Below are positions 1-6,067 of a stretch of 8,591 nucleotides of DNA, one piece after another. The notes under the pieces were generated by a model. That model saw only the letters and a program-made list of their open reading frames with translations, was not told the origin of the DNA and made no database searches. The DNA comes from UBA5018 sp044375975. Lineage in GTDB: Bacteria; Cyanobacteriota; Cyanobacteriia; PCC-6307; Cyanobiaceae. Both the position numbers and the translations under genes were made by a program. Position 1 is the first letter of the stretch; each line of letters starts with the position of its first letter. Location of the stretch: NCBI GenBank assembly GCA_044375975.1, contig JBILLQ010000099.1, positions 1 through 8,591 on the forward strand, in the 5' to 3' direction.

Positions 1-37
1 CCTCGGGAGTCAGAAAAACTCGAAGCCTCGCGCTCAT
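1..37 (-). CDS. Transposase N-terminus, probably IS630 family (partial, runs off window)
   Basis: Reading the minus strand from the ATG at 37-35 gives MSARLRVFLTPE before the window ends. A purine-rich GAGAGG lies about 5 bases upstream of the ATG, a good ribosome binding site. The RLRVFLTPE start resembles the N-terminus of IS630-family (Tc1/mariner-like) transposases that are abundant in cyanobacteria; this is recognition from memory of the family, on only 12 residues. Such enzymes begin with a helix-turn-helix DNA-binding domain and end in a DDE catalytic domain, neither of which is visible here. If correct, one end of the element should lie somewhere between about 40 and 120, but I could not identify a terminal repeat there. 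It could instead be an unrelated gene start. Confidence 0.45.
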   Translation of the reverse strand, partial: MSARLRVFLTPE

Positions 38-116
38 AAGGACCTCTCAATACGGAAATAAATCCTATGATACATCAAAATTGTCGACGGCCCAACCTCG
101 AAAAATTTTTGCCAAC

Positions 117-236
117 CTACTTAATACCTTCCGCATGCTGCAACAAACGCGTTTCGCTCCCCACTTCACCTTCATCGGTGATGACAAAAGCCACTTTGGC
201 CTGTTCGAGGGCTGCGGCAGCACAATCCCCTTCCAA
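117..236 (-). CDS. Possible small uncharacterised ORF, or remnant, downstream of the NDH-2 gene
   Basis: On the minus strand an open frame runs from just after a stop at 324-326 to a TAG at 117-119. It contains no ATG or GTG start before coding-like sequence. The only usual start is a TTG at 236-234, preceded by GGAG at a spacing of about 7 bases, giving about 39 residues (core VAFVITDEGEVGSETRLLQH). The frame upstream of the TTG also reads like protein (PFWDKPAAICGDRALEGD), so this may be the C-terminal remnant of a longer gene whose start has been lost. The balanced acidic and hydrophobic composition looks more like protein than the other frames do. I do not recognise a family. It lies between the left-edge insertion sequence and the NDH-2 stop codon, so truncation by rearrangement is plausible. 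Chance ORF remains possible. Confidence 0.25.
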   Translation of the reverse strand: MEGDCAAAALEQAKVAFVITDEGEVGSETRLLQHAEGIK

Positions 237-327
237 AGCGCGATCTCCACAAATGGCGGCAGGTTTATCCCAGAAGGGGCCTGCTGCTGAGCAATGGGGC
301 CTGTTGCCTGTTGCCTGCTGGTGCTAG

Positions 328-1698
328 CTAGAGCAGCCCAGGACGCTCGGCTCGAAAAAGTCCTACATCCACGCCGAGGTGTTGATCCGGCCGGCCGGTG
401 ATCAGCAGGGCGGTGCGCTGGCGGGTGGCGATCTGCCACATCCATTTGCTGAACAGGGCGATGCGGTTTTCGGTGTCGGGAATGAAGGCCAGATGGGCCA
501 GCGCCCACACCACCCAGCCGGCCAGGCCGGTGAGGTGCAAGCCCCGCAGGTCGGCCACGGCATACCAGGGACCGATCACCGCCATGCTGCCGAGGTCCTG
601 CCAGCAGAAGGGGGCGATCGTTTCGCCGCGCAGGCGGGCCAGGATGTCAAGGGCGACCCAGCCACCGGCCTGCACCGCCGGGCCAGCCATACCGGGCAGC
701 GGCTTGGCATCGCCGGTGTGGCCATAGCTGCAGAGATCGCCCACCGCGCGGATTTCCGGGTGATCGGGGATCGAGAAGTCTGCTTTCACCACCAGCCGAC
801 CACCCCGGTCAACGGAGCAACCAGTGCGCTCGCTCAGCAGCCCCCCCAGGCGTGAGGCGCGCACCCCAGCGGTCCAGCAGATGGTGGCCGCCTCCAGCTG
901 CTGTGCCCCCTCTGCCCCCACCAGGCACACCCGCCCGGGGAAGATGGATTCCACCTTGGTGCCCAGCCGCAGCTCCACTCCGGCAGCCTCCAGTTGGCCG
1001 GCGGCGGCGGCGGAGAGCGGCACTGCCATGGTGGGCAACACCCGCTCCACCGGGTCCACCAGCACCACGCGACAATCGTGCCGTCGCAGCTGTTTGAAAT
1101 CCCGTCGCACGGCGCGATCCATCAACTCGATCAACGAGCCGGCCAGCTCGCAGCCAGCTGGGCCGGCGCCCACCACCACCACGGTCTGCAGAAAGGCGCG
1201 CTGCTGGGGATCGGTGGTCTGTTCGGCTTCCTCCAGGGCCATCAGCAGCCGTCGGCGGATTTCATCGGCGTGCTCGAGGATCTTCATCGGAGGCGCCAGG
1301 GGCCGCCATTCCTCACGGCCGAAATAGGTGCTTCCCGAGCCGGTGGCCAGGATCAGCTGGTCGTAGCTGTAATGCTGCCCGTTGAACAGCACCTGTCGCG
1401 CCGCTGGATCGATATCCACCACCTCACCCAGCAGGATTTGGATATTGGGCGCATCGCCCACCATCTGGCGCAGTGGAGAGGCCACGTCGGCCTCGGACAC
1501 CAACCCCGAGGCCACCTGATACAGCAGCGGCTGGAACAGGTTGAAGTTGCGCTTGTCGATCAGAGTGACGCGCACCGGCTGGCGGGCGAGGCCATGGCAA
1601 ACCTTCAGGCCCGCGAAGCCACCGCCCACCACCACCACGTGGGGCCAGCTCCGCATCGCCGCCTCGGGCGGATCCAGCTCCAGAAAAAAGCGTTCCAT
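328..1698 (-). CDS. Type II NADH dehydrogenase (NDH-2), NAD(P)/FAD-dependent oxidoreductase
   Basis: The 456-residue product is a pyridine-nucleotide-disulphide-type flavoprotein that moves electrons from NAD(P)H to membrane quinone without pumping protons. Seen: the FAD-binding GGGFAG at residues 25-30 after a hydrophobic beta strand, ATGSGS at 118-123, a second dinucleotide motif GAGPAG at 177-182 for NADH, WTAGV at 275-279 and AVGD at 318-321, the FAD-contacting end motif. The hydrophobic C-terminal part (about 388-433, WVVWALAHLAF then FSKWMWQIATRQRTALLITG) matches the membrane-associating tail typical of NDH-2. The length is normal for the family. The quinone-site motif usually written AQxAxQ reads AGPAVQ here (338-343). 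The first ATG (1698) gives a 14-residue leader; an internal ATG at 1656 (residue 15), with GAGG upstream, is an equally good start. Cyanobacterial homologues are called ndbA, ndbB or ndbC; I cannot assign the subtype. Confidence 0.93.
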   Translation of the reverse strand: MERFFLELDPPEAAMRSWPHVVVVGGGFAGLKVCHGLARQPVRVTLIDKRNFNLFQPLLYQVASGLVSEADVASPLRQMVGDAPNIQILLGEVVDIDPAARQVLFNGQHYSYDQLILATGSGSTYFGREEWRPLAPPMKILEHADEIRRRLLMALEEAEQTTDPQQRAFLQTVVVVGAGPAGCELAGSLIELMDRAVRRDFKQLRRHDCRVVLVDPVERVLPTMAVPLSAAAAGQLEAAGVELRLGTKVESIFPGRVCLVGAEGAQQLEAATICWTAGVRASRLGGLLSERTGCSVDRGGRLVVKADFSIPDHPEIRAVGDLCSYGHTGDAKPLPGMAGPAVQAGGWVALDILARLRGETIAPFCWQDLGSMAVIGPWYAVADLRGLHLTGLAGWVVWALAHLAFIPDTENRIALFSKWMWQIATRQRTALLITGRPDQHLGVDVGLFRAERPGLL

Positions 1699-1773
1699 GG
1701 CCTGGCTACCGCCCTTTGGTTAAAGCTATGGGACATCTGGGCGGCGCCAGGTAACCGTTCCCACCATTCCTGC

Positions 1774-1792
1774 ATTCGGTTGACAGCCGAAT
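1774..1792 (+). promoter_or_regulatory. Inverted repeat enclosing a consensus -35 hexamer
   Basis: ATTCGG (1774-1779) and CCGAAT (1787-1792) are perfect inverse complements, and the spacer between them contains TTGACA (1780-1785), the sigma-70 -35 consensus. A poor -10 candidate, TGTTTT, begins 17 bases later at 1803. The arrangement would suit a plus-strand maeA promoter with an operator over the -35 box, but the weak -10 makes this tentative. Confidence 0.3.
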
Positions 1793-1846
1793 TTGAGGGT
1801 GCTGTTTTATCAGCAAATTCTTCGGTTAAAAGTTTTTTTTGGCAGT

Positions 1847-1863
1847 AGAGCTAATGTAGCTCT
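1847..1863. promoter_or_regulatory. Perfect 7-bp inverted repeat, possible operator
   Basis: AGAGCTA, spacer ATG, TAGCTCT form a perfect dyad in the middle of the divergent intergenic region, right after a run of eight T on the plus strand. The T run precedes the dyad on the plus strand and becomes an A run on the minus strand, so it is not a standard rho-independent terminator in either direction. A dimeric regulator site is the more natural reading. I cannot name the regulator. Confidence 0.35.
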
Positions 1864-1993
1864 GAAATTTCTAGCCACGGCCTGTGGAGCATTGACGTCG
1901 AAATGGCTCTTCAACTGGCTGGGGCGACAAAATAGGCCTTGTTCAGAGCCTTCTTAATGCAAAACTAATCTGGAGTGTTTCGCTGGCATTTTT

Positions 1994-2007
1994 GTAGCGA
2001 TAAATAC
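1994..2007. promoter_or_regulatory. GTA-N8-TAC motif, candidate NtcA site upstream of maeA
   Basis: GTAGCGATAAATAC matches GTA-N8-TAC, the consensus for NtcA, the cyanobacterial CRP-family nitrogen regulator. It sits 60 bases before the ATG at 2068. No clear TA-N3-T -10 box lies about 22 bases downstream, as expected at NtcA-activated promoters. The six fixed bases should occur about twice by chance in a window this long, so only the intergenic position favours it. Confidence 0.2.
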
Positions 2008-2067
2008 CATTGCCACTACCGGCGCTCCGCTTCAGTGACCTCAGCAAGCCGGAATTGGGCCAGCTCC

Positions 2068-3810
2068 ATGCACCAGCCGGCATCAATGACAGCGTCCGCA
2101 TCGGCCCCGTCCCCCAGTCTCACCAGCAAGCGCGGACTGGATCTGCTGCGAGACCCAGCCCTGAATAAAGGCACCGCCTTCTCGGCGGCTGAACGGCTCG
2201 CCCTCAATCTTGACGGGCTGCTGCCTGCCCAGGTGGAGACCTTGGAGCTCCAGGTGCAGCGCAGCTGGCAGGTGTTCTGCGACATCGAGGGCAATTTGGC
2301 GCGCTACAGCTTTGTCGACGGGTTGCGGCGTAGCAACCTGGTGTTGTTTCACCGCTTCCTGGCCGATTACACAGAAGCGGTGTTGCCGATCGTCTACACG
2401 CCAACAGTGGGTGCGGTGATCCAGGGCTTCAGCAGCAGCTACCGCACGCCCATGGAGGGCATCTTTCTCAGTGCAAACCAGGGCGGCCGGCTGCGCCAGG
2501 TATTGCGCAATGGCCTCAGGGGCCCGATCGACCTGGTGTTGGTTACCGATTCAGAAGCGATCCTCGGCATTGGCGATCAAGGGGTGGGAGGCATTCACAT
2601 CTGCCAGGGCAAGTTGGCCGTCTATACCCTTTGCGCCGGACTCAATCCCGAGCGGGTGCTGCCGGTGGTGCTCGATGTGGGCACCAATAACCCCAGCCTG
2701 CTGGACGATCCCCTCTATCCGGGCCTGCGACAGCCGAGACTGGAGGGGGATGCCTACCTGGCGTTTGTCGATGAATTCGTTGAGGCTGTGCAACTGGAAT
2801 GTGCTGGTGCCTGTCTGCACTGGGAGGACTTCGGCAACAGCCACGCCCGCTTGCTGCTGGAGCGTCACCGCTGGCAGCTGCCCAGCTTCAACGACGACAT
2901 CCAGGGCACCAGTGGCGTCGCCAGCGCCGCCGTGCTGGCCGCCTGCCGCGGATTGGGGCAACGCCTTGCCGATCAGCGCATCGCGGTGTTTGGTGCCGGC
3001 ACGGCCGGATGCGGCATCGCCGAGGGGTTGGTGCGCCTGCTGCGGCGCTCTGGCCTCAGTGACAGGCAGGCTCGAGAGCGCATCTGGGCGATTGATCGGC
3101 CGGGTTTGTTGTTGCGGGATATGGCGGAGCTCAGCCCGGCTGCCGCTGCCCTGGCCCGCGATCCGGCCGAGGTGCGGGATTGGCAGCGCGACGCCCAAGG
3201 CAGCATCGATCTGACCACCGTGGTGCAGCGGGTGCGGCCCACGGTATTGATCGGCACCTCCACCGTGGCGGGGGCCTTCAGCCGGCCGGTGGTGGAGGAG
3301 ATGGCGCGTCACTGCCGCAACCCGGTGATCCTGCCCCTCTCCAACCCCACCAAATTGGCGGAAGCCACGCCGGCCAACCTGCTGGCCTGGACCGAGGGCC
3401 GCTGCCTGGTGGCCACCGGCAGTCCATTTGATCCGGTGCAAAGGCCGGAGGGGGAGCGGCTGATCGGCCAGTGCAACAACTGCTTTGTTTTTCCTGGCCT
3501 CGGTTTCGCGACGGTGGCCCTGGGGCTGCGGGCCATCAGCGACGGCATGATCGATGCGGGCCTGGAGGCGCTGAGCCAGTGGATTCCAGCCAGCCGCGAC
3601 CCCTATGCCCCCCTGATGCCAGCCCTCACCGATGCGGCCGCGGTGGGAGCCGCTGTCGCCGAAGCGGTGGCCATCGCCGGCATCCGCGAAGGCCTGGCAC
3701 CGGCCGGAGTGCAAGAGCAGCAGGTGCCCTTGCTGTTGCAACGGGCCCGCTGGGCACCCGCCTATCCAGGGGAGCCCTTCCATGCAGATGAGATAGGCGG
3801 CGCTCCCTAG
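2068..3810 (+). CDS. maeA: NAD-dependent malic enzyme (malate oxidative decarboxylation)
   Basis: The product, 580 residues from ATG 2068, converts malate to pyruvate and CO2 with reduction of NAD(P) in the cytosol. It aligns by eye along its whole length with E. coli MaeA/SfcA-type enzymes of about 565 residues. Seen (numbered from 2068): LLNKGTAFS-like entry LNKGTAF near 32-38, YTPTVG at 110-115 with the catalytic-site Tyr, LGIGDQGVGG at 166-175, GKL with the probable catalytic Lys at 182, LDVGTNN at 202-208, the metal-ligand EDF at 253-255 and FNDDIQGT at 274-281, the nucleotide-binding GAGTAGCGIAE at 309-319, PLSNPT at 423-428 and CNNCFVFPG at 469-477. NAD preference is inferred from similarity. 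The start is uncertain: ATG 2068 and ATG 2086 both lack a strong Shine-Dalgarno sequence, and the frame stays open back to GTG 1975. It is divergent from NDH-2, which could reoxidise the NADH formed. Confidence 0.95.
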   Translation: MHQPASMTASASAPSPSLTSKRGLDLLRDPALNKGTAFSAAERLALNLDGLLPAQVETLELQVQRSWQVFCDIEGNLARYSFVDGLRRSNLVLFHRFLADYTEAVLPIVYTPTVGAVIQGFSSSYRTPMEGIFLSANQGGRLRQVLRNGLRGPIDLVLVTDSEAILGIGDQGVGGIHICQGKLAVYTLCAGLNPERVLPVVLDVGTNNPSLLDDPLYPGLRQPRLEGDAYLAFVDEFVEAVQLECAGACLHWEDFGNSHARLLLERHRWQLPSFNDDIQGTSGVASAAVLAACRGLGQRLADQRIAVFGAGTAGCGIAEGLVRLLRRSGLSDRQARERIWAIDRPGLLLRDMAELSPAAAALARDPAEVRDWQRDAQGSIDLTTVVQRVRPTVLIGTSTVAGAFSRPVVEEMARHCRNPVILPLSNPTKLAEATPANLLAWTEGRCLVATGSPFDPVQRPEGERLIGQCNNCFVFPGLGFATVALGLRAISDGMIDAGLEALSQWIPASRDPYAPLMPALTDAAAVGAAVAEAVAIAGIREGLAPAGVQEQQVPLLLQRARWAPAYPGEPFHADEIGGAP

Positions 3811-4185
3811 GGCCGGGTGCATCAAGGCTTTGACGCCCTCACCAGAGCTCGGGTCGGAGATGAGTGAATGTGGTCTTGACCTGAGACACTTACCAATCGA
3901 GAAGCATTTCCTGTCTTTGCTTGAGCCCGCAGAACAAGATTTCAGCTGGCAAGATGCTTTCATCTCAAAAGGCGGCTTGAACTCAGCCGGCAGGAGTCCC
4001 TCCAGCTCTGGGCTCAGAAGCTGAAACAGAGCTGGCAGGCCGCAAGGCCTCTGTGGCATCCGACCCCAGCCGTCAGCTCAGCTTCCCCGAACAGCCATGG
4101 CGTTGGCGAGCAGATCTTGGTGCTGTGTCAAGGCGATGACAAACCTGAGGCGCCCCCCTAGAGTTTAGGTAGTTGATCGCAGGCA
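3811..4185. other. Intergenic region upstream of the PspA/PstS-like operon
   Basis: These 375 bases hold no convincing gene. A 64-codon open frame at 3830-4024 has no ribosome binding site or recognisable motif. A small hairpin, AGGCC-GCAA-GGCCT at 4037-4050 with a GNRA-type loop, has flanking ACAG/CTGT (4026-4029 and 4051-4054) that could extend it, but no T run follows, so I do not call it a terminator. The promoter of the downstream operon should lie here; I see no clear -35/-10 pair. Confidence 0.5.
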
Positions 4186-4911
4186 GTGAGGAGCTTCGTT
4201 TACTGGCTAATGGGAGATCGGGCCGGGCGGGTGATTGTGGGTTCCTGGCGGTGGCTCTGGGGTCTACCAGTGGAATCCGGCGGCAAGGTGGCCGTCGCTG
4301 TGGCCGAGGAATCACTGCAGTCGATGCAGGAGTCGGTGCAGCAACTAGCCAAGGCTGTGGCCCTACAAGTGGGAGCCTATGAACGTGCCAAGAACAAGTA
4401 CCAGGACAAAATAGAAGAACTCAAAACATTTGAGCAACAAGCACGCTTAGCCCAGAATGCAGGCCAGGAGGATGGGGCGCGCTTGGCCATGATCCGGGCA
4501 ATTCAGATCGAGAAACTCCTGCCAGCTCTCGATCAACAGGTGCAGCAAGCGGGACAGTTTGTGGAGGCCTCGAAGGGTAAACTAAACCGTGAGCGTATTA
4601 AGCTTGAGCAATACAAGTCCGATATGCAAAACATCAAGGATCTCGCTGAAGTAAATGCTGCCCTTGAGTCCATCGCTAAGGTCAATAATGAATTCGACAT
4701 CGGGTCGGCCCGATCCTCGTTTGCGGCAGCCAAAAGTGCCGTTGAGGGTAGGAACTTTACCAGTGCTGCCTTGGCAGAGCTCTCCGAGAATCCTAATGAG
4801 AAGCTGGCAGCTGATCTAGATCAGCTCACCCTTGATGATCAGGTTTCCCAGCGATTAAAGGCTCTAGAATCCACTTCTCTCCGACAACTTCCAGAGGCGC
4901 CTCAACCATGA
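4186..4911 (+). CDS. PspA/IM30-family coiled-coil protein with Trp-rich N-terminus
   Basis: The 241-residue product has the size and character of PspA/IM30 (ESCRT-III superfamily) proteins, which bind and remodel membranes. Residues 1-30 form a hydrophobic, possibly amphipathic, segment with Trp at 7, 21, 23 and 25 (GSWRWLWGLPVE at 19-30). Residues about 36-165 are an almost Pro-free, charged helix with coiled-coil spacing, including EDGARLAMIRAIQIEKLLPAL at about 96-115, like the long hairpin of PspA. A second helical part (about 170-230) contains ELSENPNEKLAADLDQLTLDD. The start is GTG 4186: an in-frame stop lies only four codons upstream (4174-4176) and the next start would remove the conserved-looking FVYWLMG. 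The stop overlaps the next ATG, so the two proteins are probably co-translated. It is not a housekeeping PspA/Vipp1 by its N-terminus; a paralogous subfamily is likely. Some stretches are only about 45% GC, against about 65% in maeA. Confidence 0.8.
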   Translation: MRSFVYWLMGDRAGRVIVGSWRWLWGLPVESGGKVAVAVAEESLQSMQESVQQLAKAVALQVGAYERAKNKYQDKIEELKTFEQQARLAQNAGQEDGARLAMIRAIQIEKLLPALDQQVQQAGQFVEASKGKLNRERIKLEQYKSDMQNIKDLAEVNAALESIAKVNNEFDIGSARSSFAAAKSAVEGRNFTSAALAELSENPNEKLAADLDQLTLDDQVSQRLKALESTSLRQLPEAPQP

Positions 4912-5855
4912 GCGAACAACCTGCCGGTAGTCCCAGAGGGGGCTTGCCACCGATTATTCTTATTCTGATTGGTCTCGGTGTTCTGTGGGCGTTGCAATCA
5001 CAAATATCTAAGCTGATGGGCTGGCGCCCCTCGCTTCCCGCCGCACCAAGTTTGAATCTCAAGCTCCCTGGTGGCAGCGGAGATACAACGAACCTGTCAG
5101 CAACCTTTCCGCTCCAGCAGAACGTACCGGCCGGGACCACCATCACCATTGATGGTTCCACCAGCATGGTGCTGATCAATGAGGCACTCAAAGCTGCCTT
5201 CCTCAAGGCCCATCCGGGCACCGTCGTTAACACGGCAGCCACAGGATCGGACAATGGGATCGAGGCCTTGCAGGGGGGCACCGTTACCGTGGCAGCCCTG
5301 TCACGCCCGCTGACGGCAGAGGAGCAAAAGCGTGGTCTCGTCGCTGTGCCGGTGGCGCAAGATCGCATTGCCATTGTGGTCGGAATTGACAACCCCTTTC
5401 GCCGCGGTCTTTCCAAAACCCAGTTAGTGCAGATCTTCCGCGGCGAGATCACCAACTGGGCCACCTTCGGGGGTGCCGATCGCCCCATTCGAGTTCTCAA
5501 TAGGCCCACTATCAGCGGTACCTACGGGGCCTTCCGAACTATCGTTCTTGGCGGCAATAACTTCGGCACAACTCCGAACATCACCAGCCTGATCCGTGAT
5601 GCCACCACACCGATGTTGCAGAAGCTAGGGGTGGATGGCATCGGTTACGCCACCTTCGGACAGGTGGTAGACCAACGAACCGTGCGGGTGCTGGCCATTG
5701 ACGGAAGCACACCGGAAGCGAACGCCTACCCGTTCCAAAGACCACTGTTTTATGCCTATCGCGAACCACCTGATCCAGCGGTCAAAGCCTTCCTTGGCCT
5801 GGCTCTATCAGCAGAAGGCAAAATTAGAATTGCCACTGCCGTCAATGGACCTTGA
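4908..5855 (+). CDS. Membrane-anchored PstS-like substrate-binding-domain protein
   Basis: The 315-residue product starts at the ATG of an ATGA overlap with the PspA-like gene. Residues 1-12 are polar, about 13-31 (LPPIILILIGLGVLWALQS) form one transmembrane helix, and 40-75 are a Pro/Gly/Ser-rich linker. No lipobox Cys or clear signal-peptidase site is visible, so it is probably tethered with its domain outside the cytoplasm. From about 78 the sequence follows the PstS/periplasmic phosphate-binding fold: TITIDGSTSM (78-87), GSDNGIEAL (113-121), SRPLTAEE (132-139), the NPF..GLS..QL..IFRGEITNW stretch (162-184), RPTISGTYGAFRTIVLG (199-215), GIGYATF (244-250) and the FYAYREPPDPAVKAFL end (281-296). 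Phosphate-contacting loops differ from canonical PstS. No pstC, pstA or pstB genes are nearby, so a sensing or scaffold role beside the PspA-like protein fits better than transport. The function is inferred. Confidence 0.82.
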   Translation: MSEQPAGSPRGGLPPIILILIGLGVLWALQSQISKLMGWRPSLPAAPSLNLKLPGGSGDTTNLSATFPLQQNVPAGTTITIDGSTSMVLINEALKAAFLKAHPGTVVNTAATGSDNGIEALQGGTVTVAALSRPLTAEEQKRGLVAVPVAQDRIAIVVGIDNPFRRGLSKTQLVQIFRGEITNWATFGGADRPIRVLNRPTISGTYGAFRTIVLGGNNFGTTPNITSLIRDATTPMLQKLGVDGIGYATFGQVVDQRTVRVLAIDGSTPEANAYPFQRPLFYAYREPPDPAVKAFLGLALSAEGKIRIATAVNGP

Positions 5856-5992
5856 CAAAGGCTGGCACTAAAAGCTTGCTGGGATCGATTGCCGTTCGAG
5901 TAATCCGCAACGTTGTCACAGTTTCCCAGGGGAAATAGGTACTGTCATTGGCCAGGCGCAAGCCCCACTTCTAGAAAAGCTATCCGCCCATT

Positions 5993-6019
5993 GCGCCCTG
6001 GGCGCCTGTTGATCACAGG
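5993..6019. promoter_or_regulatory. Two adjacent inverted repeats upstream of the SDR gene
   Basis: GCGCC-CTG-GGCGC (5993-6005) is followed directly by CCTGT-TGATC-ACAGG (6005-6019). They lie about 50 bases before the SDR start codon. No T run follows, so they do not look like an intrinsic terminator for the PstS-like gene; an operator or mRNA leader structure is possible. A GC-rich sequence often yields such short repeats by chance. Confidence 0.25.
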
Positions 6020-6067
6020 TAAGCCGGATTGCCTGCCAGGCTTGGCCTTTGAGGGCTGACGAACGCC

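Larger units (their letters stand above)
1699..2067. other. Divergent control region between NDH-2 and maeA
   Basis: This 369-base stretch separates two genes transcribed away from each other, so it should hold both promoters. It is visibly more AT-rich from about 1780 to 2010 than the flanking genes. It contains an inverted repeat around a TTGACA hexamer (1774-1792), an eight-T run (1833-1840), a perfect 7-bp inverted repeat (1847-1863) and a GTA-N8-TAC motif (1994-2007). An open frame extends upstream of maeA to a GTG at 1975, but its translation (rich in His, Tyr, Cys and Arg) does not look like the start of malic enzyme. I see no RNA gene. Confidence 0.6.

Noticed and set aside
302..317. 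Short tandem repeat of TGTTGCC next to the NDH-2 stop
   Set aside because: Only two full units; too short to mean anything.
994..1848. A 284-codon open frame on the plus strand
   Set aside because: It is antisense to the NDH-2 gene; the His/Gln-rich translation has no recognisable motif, and the minus-strand reading is a full-length enzyme.
1833..1863. T run plus hairpin considered as a terminator
   Set aside because: The T run is upstream of the hairpin on the plus strand and becomes A on the minus strand, the wrong order for an intrinsic terminator in either direction.
2551..4059. A 502-codon open frame on the minus strand
   Set aside because: It lies opposite maeA, whose family motifs are unmistakable. 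Its translation is His/Gln/Gly-rich without any domain, as expected for a shadow frame in GC-rich DNA.
4168..4177. GGTAGTTGAT shared with 7168-7177, upstream of both the PspA-like gene and the tubulin-like region
   Set aside because: Shared 10-mers are expected many times by chance in 8.6 kb, and neither site has a symmetric or promoter-like form. The second is 740 bases from the tubulin-like start.
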